NCBI GenBank assembly: GCA_013306675.1
Contig: JABLUY010000198.1
Location: 1 to 64,000, forward strand
Direction of reading: 5' to 3'
DNA: 64,000 nucleotides
Source: Thraustochytrium sp. TN22
Lineage: Eukaryota > Sar > Bigyra > Thraustochytrida > Thraustochytriidae
Position numbers and translations under genes: made by a program. Shown piece after piece: positions 19,263-28,138 of this stretch; position 1 is the stretch's first letter; each line of letters opens with the position of its first letter. The notes below the pieces were generated by a model that saw only the letters and a list, made by a program, of their open reading frames with translations, had not been told where the DNA came from and did no database searches.

Positions 19263-21919
19263 ATGTCGTACTCCTTCATCTCCCAAGAGCCGCCCGTGTT
19301 GGGCGTGACCTCGATGAGCTTGTGCATGGGCACCTTGATCTTCATGGCCTCCTCGACCGGGGCGCCGAGAAAGTACGCGAGGAGGACCTGAATGCAGCTC
19401 ACGTGCGAGACAATCAGGCAAGGAGCCGTTTGCTGCTCAACCTCGATAAGCACTGGCTCGAGGCGCGTCACGAGATCCAGGTACGACTCGCCGCCGGGAA
19501 AGCGGTGTGTGTACGGGTGCCGACTCCACAACTCGTGGAACTCTGGATTCAGCTTCTGGATGGCGTCCATGGACAGGCCGCCCAGCTCGCCCTTGTTGAG
19601 CGGGTTGAGCATCGGGCAGAGCTCCGCCACGGAGGTGCCCTCGAGGAGCGAGAGCGCGATTTCCGCGGTCTGCTGCGCGCGCGGCAACGTGGAGCAGAGA
19701 ACCTTGAGCGCTGCGCCGCGCTGCCGAGTGCCGTCCGCCCTGCGCACCTCGCGCTTGCGCTCCGGGTCGAACACACGACCCGGCGCCACCTCGCGGTCAA
19801 TCTCGCGGAAGTTGTGCATGGACGAGAAGGCGCGGCCCAACGAGCTGCTGAGCGTGTTTTCGCCCGCCTCCTCCTCCACCAGCGCCTCGGCGTCGTCCTC
19901 CGTTGTGCCCGTGTCCTCGCGCACCCAGAGCGCCGTCTGCAGCCAGCGCGCGAGGCGCTCCGCAAACTCAAAGCCCAGCTTGCTCAGCTTCGAGGCCTTG
20001 GACTCGGTCGAAGGGTCGAGCAGGTCGAGCTCCGCGGGCCAGTGGTTGAGCGACGAGATGTGCGAGTCCTCCGCCAGGCCGGCGCGCACAAAGTAGATGG
20101 GCCGCAGCCCAACGTGCAGCGACAGCATGTACGGTAGCAGGCTACGTGCCAGGCGACCGTAGATCTTGTTGGCGAGCATCTTGCTGGACATGTTGTAGAT
20201 CTTGATGTACGAGACGTCCTCGTCCACCGGTTCGTACATTCGCTCATACGCCCCGATGCGCGCGCGCAGGTCCCCCAGCGCCTCCTGCTCGTCCATGCCG
20301 GCGAAGTCGGGAGAGTTGCGCACCTTGGATAGCAAGTTCTCCAGAAGGACCTCCTCGTCGTCGCAGATGACTTCGATGAAGACCACGCTGGCGATGCCGC
20401 GCGCCTGGTCCACGATCCACCGTCGCCGCTCCTTGGTGGAGTTGGTCGCGTCGAAGATGCCGACGGCGGAGTGATGACTACGGCGCAAGTAGCCGAGCAG
20501 GTCACTCAGCGCGCGGTTCGCCGCCTCCTTGCGCACACGCGAGCCCTGCTCGTTGTGCTGCTCGAAGAAGTTCGCGTTGTCCGCCTGGCTGCTGTCCGTG
20601 CGCTCGCGCCGGTACTGGCCGGCATTGAAAATCTTGGCGCGGCTGTTGCGCCAGCAGAGAAACCGCTTCAATTTGCGCGCCGTGAACGACTTGCCCCGTG
20701 CTGGCAGCCCCACCATGACCACCACCAGCTTGCTCGCGTCCTTGGTGAGCGCGTCGCGCTCGTTCATGATCATGAGCGTGCGGCTGCGCGTCGTCTCGCG
20801 GCTGCCCTGGTAGTATCCGTCGCCCTGCAGCGAGCTGGCGCGCGACGCTGGGCGCGGGACGGCGCTGCCGAAAATGGGCCGCACCGGCAATCCGCTCGCC
20901 GACTTGACGCGCGCCATGATACTGGCGCTCGACGCGGGCCGCGGCGGCGGGATGAGCACGTGGGGTATGGCGCCCTCACGCTGCGGCCCGTCCGCAGCCG
21001 CCTCATCCTCGTCCTCGGCGCCGTGCCCGCCAGGAGTGATCTGGCCGTCGTGCGAGGAGCTGCGCCGGATCACGTCATCCGCGTCCTCCTCGTCCGCATC
21101 ATCGCGGCCCTCGTCTTCCTCGGTGATGGCCACGCGCGGCGAAAAGACGGCCGCACTCGATCGGACCGAGCGCCCGTCGTCCGTGATGTCCGAGAGGTTG
21201 TCGTCGTCGGGCGCATTCAGCACTTGCTCCGCCATCTCGCCAGCCCTGAAGCTTCCCATGGTGCAGCTCAGGACGTGATTGAGCTTGGCGACGCGCTGGC
21301 AGACCTGTTGCCAGTCGTGCGTCGTGTTCTTGACCTCGAACACGTTGAAGGCGCGCGCGCCGCGGCTCCGGTTCACCTGCGCCACGAGCCGCATGCCCAT
21401 CTCCTTCTCCAAGAGCGTCGCGATGGTGCCCAGCACGCCCGGCACGTTCTCGTTCACGATGCACAGCCGCACGGGCGCCGTCTCCTTGTAGATTTTGCCG
21501 GACAGCGTGCTGAAGGCGCCCAGTGACACGTTGCGCACGCCCTCGATCGAGCGCACATCCGCCACCACCTTGTCCAGGTCCTCCTCCTCCGTCTCGATGT
21601 CCACCACCTGGAACACGAGGTGTCCGCGCGCCTTGCACGTGTTGCCGATGATATTCATGTCCCACTTCCCGATGCGCGTCGTCACCTCCGCGAGCAGGCC
21701 TGCGCGGTCCTCCTCCACGATGCACAGCCTGTGCACCGAGGTGAGCGGCATCTCCGACGACAGCCTTCGCAGCAGCGGCGCCTCGAACACCTGCGACACG
21801 GACTTCTTCATGTCCACGCCCTTGAGCTCCTCGGCCGCCGCCTCCGTGGCCGCTGCCTCCGCCGCCGCCGGCCCTGTCAGCGGCCACCCGGCCTGGGCGG
21901 AACTCGCGCCATCCTCCAT
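19259..21919 (-). CDS. ACT-domain 6-phosphofructo-2-kinase with degenerate fructose-2,6-bisphosphatase half
   Basis: Predicted to make fructose 2,6-bisphosphate, the main allosteric switch of glycolysis. From the ATG at 21919 it is 886 residues. Two tandem ACT-like domains (about 62-135 and 149-220) each open with RLCIV-E/N-E, followed by G(L/V)L. A Ser/Asp/Glu-rich linker follows, then the kinase domain with Walker A GLPARGKS (Lys410), and a phosphoglycerate-mutase-like half. In that half the phospho-accepting His of the RHG motif is replaced: the sequence is VRAG with Ala613. The second His is kept (His839 in VSHVSC), as is GGESY. Loss of the acceptor His, as in yeast Pfk26, argues for a kinase-only enzyme. 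The 126 codons upstream (to 22297) are Arg/Ala-rich and probably untranslated. The ACT call is by pattern, not alignment. Confidence 0.88.
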   Translation of the reverse strand: MEDGASSAQAGWPLTGPAAAEAAATEAAAEELKGVDMKKSVSQVFEAPLLRRLSSEMPLTSVHRLCIVEEDRAGLLAEVTTRIGKWDMNIIGNTCKARGHLVFQVVDIETEEEDLDKVVADVRSIEGVRNVSLGAFSTLSGKIYKETAPVRLCIVNENVPGVLGTIATLLEKEMGMRLVAQVNRSRGARAFNVFEVKNTTHDWQQVCQRVAKLNHVLSCTMGSFRAGEMAEQVLNAPDDDNLSDITDDGRSVRSSAAVFSPRVAITEEDEGRDDADEEDADDVIRRSSSHDGQITPGGHGAEDEDEAAADGPQREGAIPHVLIPPPRPASSASIMARVKSASGLPVRPIFGSAVPRPASRASSLQGDGYYQGSRETTRSRTLMIMNERDALTKDASKLVVVMVGLPARGKSFTARKLKRFLCWRNSRAKIFNAGQYRRERTDSSQADNANFFEQHNEQGSRVRKEAANRALSDLLGYLRRSHHSAVGIFDATNSTKERRRWIVDQARGIASVVFIEVICDDEEVLLENLLSKVRNSPDFAGMDEQEALGDLRARIGAYERMYEPVDEDVSYIKIYNMSSKMLANKIYGRLARSLLPYMLSLHVGLRPIYFVRAGLAEDSHISSLNHWPAELDLLDPSTESKASKLSKLGFEFAERLARWLQTALWVREDTGTTEDDAEALVEEEAGENTLSSSLGRAFSSMHNFREIDREVAPGRVFDPERKREVRRADGTRQRGAALKVLCSTLPRAQQTAEIALSLLEGTSVAELCPMLNPLNKGELGGLSMDAIQKLNPEFHELWSRHPYTHRFPGGESYLDLVTRLEPVLIEVEQQTAPCLIVSHVSCIQVLLAYFLGAPVEEAMKIKVPMHKLIEVTPNTGGSWEMKEYDI

Positions 21920-22014
21920 CCTGCGGCCGCCCGCCCCTGGCCCAGCCCGGGTCCGGCCCGGGCTCGGCGGGCACTCGCGCCGCGCCGCGTCCGCCCTGCG
22001 CCGCTGCGCCTGCG

Positions 22015-22052
<38 letters not shown>

Positions 22053-22645
22053 GCCGCCCGCGCCGCCCGCGCGCCGCCCGCGCGCCGCGCCGCCGGGCAC
22101 CTTTCGGCCGCGCCTTTTTGGATTTGCGACCTCGCCTTGTTGCAGGAAAGGAAGGAGGCGCCGCAAGCAGGGCAGGCGAGGGAGGAAGCAAGCAAGCACG
22201 CAACGCAGGCAAACATGATCAGAACGCACGCCTTGTGAATCCGAGGCGTCGACGACCACGCTGTCGTGGTGGTACTAGGCCCTAACTTAGTTACCACCAG
22301 GGTACGGTGATGCTACGATGATGACTCGGATGCCTCGGATGCTACGATGATGATGCTACGATCGACCGTCGACGCCAGCCACGACCACGGCGGCGGCGCG
22401 GAGCGGCGGAGGAGGACGGGGGCGACGACGAGCGAATCGCAGAGGATGGGGGCAAGGGCATCTTTCTTGCGATGGCGATTGCGCAGCGCAGCACCGCAAC
22501 GGCGAGCGCGGTGGCCACGGGCGGCGGAGGAGGGCTCGCTGGCACGGTGGACAGACACTGTGGATGTGGGTTGCTCAACTTGGAATGGGCTCTACTACGT
22601 TACGTTAGCTTATTACAGAGGCGACAGCAGGTTAGTCATAGTTAA
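21920..22645. other. 5' region of the 6PF2K gene
   Basis: About 725 bases between two same-strand genes. It contains a CGC/GCC triplet run (about 22015-22055) that would read as poly-Arg if translated, and short GATGCTACGATGATGA near-repeats at about 22310-22360. No separate gene supported. Confidence 0.55.
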
Positions 22646-23614
22646 CTAGCTCATGACAAGGCGCATCTCCTGCTCTGAAGGCGCGCTACCTGCGATGGCT
22701 GGTGGGGCGGGCGCCGCGGAGGCCTCGGAAGGGGATGGGGCGGCGGCGGTGCCGTCGATACCGCGCAAGAAGGCGCCTACGGCGGGGTAGTAGAGGTGAG
22801 CGAAGAGCTCGACAATGTCGTTGTGGCCGGCGCCGGCCACCCAGAGCGTGTGACGGCGAGAGGAAGGAACCTTCTCGGCCAGGTCGCGCCCGTGGCGAAC
22901 GGCAACCTGATCGTCGTCCTCGCCGTGCACGACCAGCACCGGGCACTTGACGCGTGAGATGAGGTTGATGTTGGGGTAAATGTCGCAGCAACAGAGCGGG
23001 CCGCGGTTCTCCACGAGCACGCGGAGGCCGGACTTGATGGGCGAGTGCAAGATGAGGCCCGCCACGGGCCGCCGCGAGGCGAGCCAGCAGCTCGGGCCGG
23101 AGCCCACCGACTGGCCCATGAGCACGACCTGGGACGCAGGGTCCTCGACGAGGTGCTTGCAAACGTAGTCGTAGGCGGCCTCGATGTCGGCGTAGGTGCC
23201 TTCCACCGAGGGCCGGCCCGAGGACGCGCCGTAGCCGGCATAGTCGTACGCGAAGACGTTCACCTTGGCCAGGCGGCACAGCTGAATGTAGCCCTCGCGC
23301 ATGCTGCCGCAGTCCGCAGCGTTGCCGTGCGAGAAGAGGACCGTCAGCCTGGCGCCCTCATACTGGTACAGAAAGCCCGGGATGCGGTTCCCGCGCCGCG
23401 TCTTCATGATGTTGACGCGCACGTCCGGGAACTCCGAGAAGATCACATCCGGGTGCAGGATCCACTGCAGCTCGCTCGGGTCCTCGGGCGCCGGCCGCAG
23501 CTCGTAGAACGGCGGCTCCGGCGGCACGAAGGTCAGGGCCGCCGCCACCGACGCAGGCCGGCACTTGTGCTCCACCGTCAGGATGTAGCACAGCTGCGAC
23601 AGCGTCCCCCCCAT
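22646..23614 (-). CDS. ABHD17-like alpha/beta hydrolase (candidate protein depalmitoylase)
   Basis: Serine hydrolase of the ABHD17 group, which in animals removes palmitate from N-Ras and PSD-95 at membranes. From the ATG at 23614 it is 322 residues. The N terminus, MGGTLSQLC, fits an N-myristoylation consensus (Gly2, Ser6), with Cys9 and Cys18 nearby, where animal ABHD17 has a palmitoylated Cys cluster. Then come AALTFVPPEPPFY, the oxyanion-loop FSHGNAAD, the nucleophile elbow GQSVGSG (Ser169), the acid in VVHGEDDDQV and the base His in GAGHNDIVE. The frame is open to 24502, but the family alignment begins right at this ATG. It shares an approximately 500-base divergent region with the yellow-like gene. 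Confidence 0.9.
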   Translation of the reverse strand: MGGTLSQLCYILTVEHKCRPASVAAALTFVPPEPPFYELRPAPEDPSELQWILHPDVIFSEFPDVRVNIMKTRRGNRIPGFLYQYEGARLTVLFSHGNAADCGSMREGYIQLCRLAKVNVFAYDYAGYGASSGRPSVEGTYADIEAAYDYVCKHLVEDPASQVVLMGQSVGSGPSCWLASRRPVAGLILHSPIKSGLRVLVENRGPLCCCDIYPNINLISRVKCPVLVVHGEDDDQVAVRHGRDLAEKVPSSRRHTLWVAGAGHNDIVELFAHLYYPAVGAFLRGIDGTAAAPSPSEASAAPAPPAIAGSAPSEQEMRLVMS

Positions 23615-23620
23615 GATGGC

Positions 23621-23688
23621 CTCGGCCAAGCTCCGCTCTCGGCCAAGCTCCGCTCTCGGCCAAGCTCCGCTCTCGGCCAAGCTCCGCT
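23621..23688. repeat. Four perfect 17-base tandem repeats at the ABHD17-like start
   Basis: Four identical head-to-tail copies of ctcggccaagctccgct, starting seven bases upstream of the ABHD17-like start codon, so they form its immediate 5' leader. Further GAGCC/AGCCG pentamer repeats continue at about 23775-23830 and GAGC repeats at 23895-23912. Confidence 0.93.
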
Positions 23689-24122
23689 CAGGCCCGTTCG
23701 TGCGACTCCACGCGAGCGACAGAGCAACGCGCGCTTCGAGCCGCCACTGGCACGCTGGCAGCCGAGAGCCACGCCAAGCCGAGCCGAGCCGAGCCGAGCG
23801 CAGCCGAGCCGAGCTCAGCCGAGCCGAGCCGAGCCGCGTCCAGCCGGGCCCGATCGCGGCGCCGCGGGCCTCGCCTGCCCGCGCCCGCCAGCCAGCGAGC
23901 GAGCGAGCGAGCGTCGCGGTCTGCCGGCGGCTCGAGCAGGAAACGCGCGGCGGCCTATCGCCAGCCCCAGGCCCGTTGGGCCTCTTCCCCGGGTACGAGG
24001 CCGCCGCCGCCGCGGGCGACCCGCACGCCTTCGCGGGCGGGCGGCAGAACGACCAAGCAGACGAGAAAGGTCGAAGAGCAGCAACTGCTGCAGCGGCAGA
24101 AGCAGCAGAAGCAGCAGCGGCG

Positions 24123-25394
24123 ATGGCGAGCCTGCGCAGGCCGCGGGCCGCGGCGCTGGCCGTGCTGGCGGCGCTCGCGGCGCTCGCGGCGCTCGCGACA
24201 GGCGCCGCGGCCGAGGAGGCGAGCGCCGCGGCGGCGCAGCAGGCGGCGCTCCTGGAGGAGGCGGCGGCGCTGGAGATGCGAAGGCTAGGGCTAGAGGCGG
24301 CGGCCGCCGCAGAGGCAGACGCGAGGGAGCTACCGGTGTTCAGGGACAGGTCGACGCCGCCGCTGAGGGCCAACACGACGCTCGAGGTCCTGGCGGAGCT
24401 GTCGGAGGCGCCGGGCAAGATTGCCGTGCACGAGGCGAGCGGGCGCGTGTTCTTCTCGATGCACCCGTTTGCCGAGCTGGATGCGAGCCAGGGCGAGGCC
24501 AAGGTGAACGAGCTGCGCAGCGGGCGCGCGGTGGCCTTCCCTTCGGTGGAGATTCAGGATGAGCTGCGCACCGTGACGGCGCTGGTCATGGACAATCTGC
24601 GCGGATGGCTTCTGATTCTGGACGTGCACCCGCAGGGCGAGGGCCCAATGCGCGTGGTCACCGTGGACGTGGCGCGCAACGAGGTGGTGCGGCGCTACGA
24701 GATCCCAGAGGACGTGGCCCCGCGGGCCTCGGGCGCCAACATGGCGATTTGCCCCCGCTCGCAGTTCCTCTTCATCGCCGAGAGCGGCACGCACAGCGCG
24801 CGGCCAGTGCTCATCGTGCTCGACATGCATGTGTGGCGGTCGTGGCGCGCGCTCGAGGATCACGACGCGACGCGGGCCCGGGCCGTTTTGCCTATTGTCA
24901 ACAATCATGACCCTGTTGACTACCCGTGGCTGACGGGGCTCACCTCGCTGGCGGTCGACAGCAAGAACAGACGGCTCATTCTCGGCTCCATGTTTGGCGA
25001 CATGCTTTACGGCATTTCGCTGCGCAAGCTTCAGCGCCCGCCCACGGAGGACCTGGGCGAGGCCACGGAGCTGCTCGGGCCCAAGACGGCGAGCGACCAA
25101 ATCTTCGTGGATCCGAAGAAGCAGGTCCTTTACGTGACTGACTTTGAGCACTCCGCTGTCTCCGTCGTGGAGCCTGAGCACGGGTGGGCGCTCATGACGC
25201 TCGTGCAGGACGCGGCGCTGCTGCGCTGGCCATCTGGCCTGGTCGTGGCGCGCGGCCACGTCTACGTGGCGTGCTCCGCTCTAGACAAGCTCATGGAAGA
25301 CAACCACCGCGTGCGCCACGGCCCCTTTCACCTCGTGCGCTTCCCGCTCTATGATCCGGTTTCGGACGTGTACACGGAGCATGACGAGCTCTGA
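24123..25394 (+). CDS. ER-resident yellow/major-royal-jelly-like beta-propeller protein
   Basis: Of the 423 residues, the first 30 form a clear signal peptide (SLRRPRA then an Ala/Leu core) and the last four are HDEL, the ER retrieval signal. The body resembles the yellow/MRJP family: KIAVHEASGRVFFSMHPF near the start, then VTALVMDNLRGWLLILDV, VVTVDVARNEVVRRYEIP, and later LTGLTSLAVDSKNRRL and IFVDPKKQVLYVTDF. These are blades of a six-bladed propeller. Yellow-f proteins act as dopachrome tautomerases and others bind amines; no substrate can be assigned here. The ATG was chosen at the signal peptide although the frame is open to 23613. The family call is by blade pattern; the ER location is strong. 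Confidence 0.75.
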   Translation: MASLRRPRAAALAVLAALAALAALATGAAAEEASAAAAQQAALLEEAAALEMRRLGLEAAAAAEADARELPVFRDRSTPPLRANTTLEVLAELSEAPGKIAVHEASGRVFFSMHPFAELDASQGEAKVNELRSGRAVAFPSVEIQDELRTVTALVMDNLRGWLLILDVHPQGEGPMRVVTVDVARNEVVRRYEIPEDVAPRASGANMAICPRSQFLFIAESGTHSARPVLIVLDMHVWRSWRALEDHDATRARAVLPIVNNHDPVDYPWLTGLTSLAVDSKNRRLILGSMFGDMLYGISLRKLQRPPTEDLGEATELLGPKTASDQIFVDPKKQVLYVTDFEHSAVSVVEPEHGWALMTLVQDAALLRWPSGLVVARGHVYVACSALDKLMEDNHRVRHGPFHLVRFPLYDPVSDVYTEHDEL

Positions 25395-25716
25395 CAGTGA
25401 GATGGCGCGGCGAGCAAGCGACATCAGGACTTCACTTCGTGGGCAAGAATGCGAGAGTGGGGGGCTGGGATGAGCAGTAATAAGCTGTGCCTTCTGTGAC
25501 GACAAGCAGTTTGGGCGCCTGGAAACTTCCAGACAAGGCTGAGCAGCGCCCCCCCCCCCATGGACGCGCTGCTTCCTGGTCGCATCTTGCGAAAGCGAGC
25601 GGAAAGAGTCGCGCTCGTCGGACAGTATGTCGTTCAAGATCTGATCTGACGTCCGTGGCCGTCAAAATGCACAAAAAACAACAAACAAAAAAAAAAAAAC
25701 CGAAAGTGGTCATGGT
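25395..25716. other. Convergent 3' spacer with homopolymer runs
   Basis: Contains a C run at about 25550-25559 and an A-rich run at about 25674-25700, between convergent genes. The A/T-rich part may serve 3'-end formation. No gene seen. Confidence 0.6.
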
Positions 25717-26616
25717 TTACAGAAGCGAGCGAGTCTGCCACTTGGGGTGCTCGGGACCGCGAACCTGGCGAGAGCGGTGCTTAAAGCTCTCGCGAACCAT
25801 TTCCTCCTTGAGGTCTTGAGGGATCTCATCCTGGCCCACAAAGAAGTCGTCGATCAGCTCCTGCGGCACAGTGTCAAAGTCGACCTCGGCGCTCGTGTAG
25901 TGGCACGAGATGGCCTTGCGGAAGCCATCCGTCGAGTTGCGGCCACTGCCGTGGATGAGGAGTGGGTGGAAGAAGACGCAGTCGCCCGTCTCCATCTCCA
26001 GATACGCGCGCTTGTCCATGTCGAGGTCGCCCTTGACGCCGTGGTAGAGCTTGTTGACGCCGCCCTCCCAGTCCGGGACCTCGTGCGTCAGCAGCGGGCC
26101 CTTGTGCGAGCCCGGGATGACGGCCAGGCAGCCGTTCTCGCGGTGCACGTGCTCCATGGCCACCCAGGTCGCCACAATCTTGCTGGCCGGCCGGATCGGG
26201 AAGTAGTGCAGGTCCTGGTGCATGGGGTGGCGCGAGGTGCCCTTGCCCAGATCGGGCGGCTTGTTGATGAGCATGTTGTGGATGGACCGCACCGTCGGGT
26301 CGCCCACGATGGCCTCCACGTAGTCCAGCATGCGCTCGTGCGTGCAAAAGGTGAACATGACCGGGTCCTCGTGGAAGTCCTGGATCTTGGTCACGTCCTT
26401 GCTGGACTCAATCTTGCCCTTGCGCCGCGCGATCTCAATATCCTTCATCACCGTCATGCCCTCGGCGCGCTCCACGCGGCCCGCGCAGATGTCCTCGAAC
26501 CGCTGCCGCCACACCTCGAGCTCCTCCGGCGTAAAGAGCTTCTTGATCACGAAGTAGCCCTTCTCATCGTACTCCTTGCGCAGCCGCGCCACCTCCTCCG
26601 CCGGCAGCGGCGCCAT
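25717..26616 (-). CDS. Phytanoyl-CoA dioxygenase family protein
   Basis: Fe(II)/2-oxoglutarate oxygenase of the PhyH family, 299 residues from the ATG at 26616. Iron ligands are His133 and Asp135 in PMHQDLHYF and His222 in LLIHGSGRN; Arg233 in FRKAIS is the likely 2-oxoglutarate anchor. AMEHVHRENGCLAVIPGSHKGPL is the typical second strand region. Human PHYH is peroxisomal, but this protein ends in RSLL, which is not a convincing PTS1, and I see no PTS2, so location and substrate are open. The frame extends to 26952 through low-complexity sequence that I exclude. Confidence 0.93.
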   Translation of the reverse strand: MAPLPAEEVARLRKEYDEKGYFVIKKLFTPEELEVWRQRFEDICAGRVERAEGMTVMKDIEIARRKGKIESSKDVTKIQDFHEDPVMFTFCTHERMLDYVEAIVGDPTVRSIHNMLINKPPDLGKGTSRHPMHQDLHYFPIRPASKIVATWVAMEHVHRENGCLAVIPGSHKGPLLTHEVPDWEGGVNKLYHGVKGDLDMDKRAYLEMETGDCVFFHPLLIHGSGRNSTDGFRKAISCHYTSAEVDFDTVPQELIDDFFVGQDEIPQDLKEEMVRESFKHRSRQVRGPEHPKWQTRSLL

Positions 26617-28138
26617 CCTCCCCTCCTGCCGCTCGCGCTGCTCCCTGCCACTCCCTCCTGCACCCTGCCCCTCCTGTACCGTATTCGGCTGGAGGCGCCG
26701 CTCGCCGCTCGCTCCGCCAGAATCGCCACGAATGCGGTCTGCCCGCGCCGCCGCGCCGCCGCGCCGCCGCGCCGCAGCTCGCCCGAGGCGCCACCCGCCT
26801 AATGCCGCCCCTGCGCCGCGTCCGCTCCGCCGCCGCGCGCCGCGCCTGCCCGGCCTCGGTTCGTCCGCCGCCCTGGCGCAATCTGCGCCCGCGCCGGCCC
26901 GACCCGCGCCGGCCCAGGCGGGCGGCCCGCCGTTCCCCGCCGCCGCGGGCAAAACGCGGGCGCCCGCCCTCCGCTGCGTCGCGCTCTCAGATCAGTCGGC
27001 CCGACAGGCGAAGCAGAAGAACATCACTTTGATTCACTTATGCGTGCGCGACCTCAGCGCGTGGCGAGCGTGCTTACAACAGACTGCCAGCGGGCCTCAT
27101 CTCGGCCGTGGGCTCGTGGCGCTTGCCGAGGTCGATGACCAGGCGCCATGCGTCCAACACGCTCCAACCAACCGAAGCGTCGCCAGGCCGCGCGAGGCGA
27201 GGCGAGGCGAGGCGAGGCGAGGTGAGTCCAGGCCAGGCCAGGTGAGACGAGGCCAGGCCAGGCCGCGCGCAGCTCGCGCGCGCAGGGCCGGAGGGCGGCA
27301 GCTCGGACGGAGAGCGGCTGCACGCGAGTCGACCCGGCCATCGCGCCGGAGCGAAAATCGCGGGACGGCGGCGAGCACGGGGGGCTTCGTAAGAGGCCCG
27401 GACGCCGGCCCGGCGCCGGCCCCGAACTACCAGGGGCGACGAGGACTGGCGGAACGAGGCCCGAGGGGGGCGCCGGCGGTCTCGCGCGCCGCCACGAATG
27501 GCGACGCGAGGCCGGACACGGGCGCCGGTCCAGACGCGGCGCTGCCAAAGCTGGCCCAGCCCCCCGGGAAGGCCTAGCCGGGAGCGAAGATGGGAGGTCA
27601 TACGCACGGCAGCGTCCCGCGGGGAAATGAACAATCGCGTGCGGCGCGGCGGCGGCTGCAGCGTAAGGGACAGGGTCGGAGCGCTCGCATACGGGCACGT
27701 GTGGGGAGCTCGATCGATTTCGCTCGAGTTCAGTCGTCGTCATTTTTCTTCGGCTTGCCGCTCGCGCACAGACTCTGCAGTGCAGGCAGGCTGAGCCTGA
27801 GCGCCGGCGGAGGTAGGTGCGTGCGAGCAGGACGGCGACAGCGAGGCTTGGTGTAATGCACAAGATCGGAGCGCTAGCTAGCTAGCAAGCGGCACGTGTG
27901 GGATTCCACTCTTGGGCTGGCTCACAGACAGACAGGCCGAGCTGGAGGTTGGTGCGAAAGCGAGTCTTGGTGTAATGCGCAAGATCGGAGCGCGCGCGGC
28001 TCGCACGCGGCACGTGCGTGTGGGAGAGCTCGATTTCACTCGAGGTTGGAGCGCGTTATGATACGTACGTATGTCGATTTCTTTTTACGACTGCCTGCAC
28101 CTTTTTGCTTATTTTCTTTTTCTTTCGCTTGGTCGTCT
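26617..28138. other. Intergenic region with GAGGC runs and G-box repeats
   Basis: About 1.5 kb upstream of the PhyH gene and downstream of the pseudokinase gene. It holds AGGCG pentamer runs at about 27188-27250 and a three-copy dispersed repeat (27.67-28.05 kb) described separately. Open frames across it are Arg/Ala/Pro-rich and unsupported. Confidence 0.55.
27674..28045. repeat. Three-copy repeat block, each copy with a CACGTG box
   Basis: Three related segments begin at about 27674, 27847 and 27964. Each has (A)TCGGAGCGC, then CGGCACGTG or GGGCACGTG, then GTGGG, then a TTTCxCTCGAG-type end (copy 2 is diverged there). Copies 2 and 3 also share CTTGGTGTAATGC upstream. Every copy centres on the palindrome CACGTG, a bHLH/bZIP-type site in other eukaryotes. 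Function unknown. Confidence 0.75.

Noticed and set aside
18807-19421. 204-codon minus-strand frame with repeated MQAKPL peptides
   Set aside because: It is produced by the 18-base minisatellite and overlaps the end of the 6PF2K gene in another frame.
21108-22259. Long antisense and alternate frames over the 6PF2K N terminus
   Set aside because: The ACT-like and kinase motifs lie in one frame only; the others are Arg/Gly/His-rich by-products of GC-rich codons.
26576-27577. 333-codon plus-strand frame
   Set aside because: It runs antisense through the N-terminal part of the PhyH gene and GAGGC repeats; composition is Arg/Ala/Pro with no motif.
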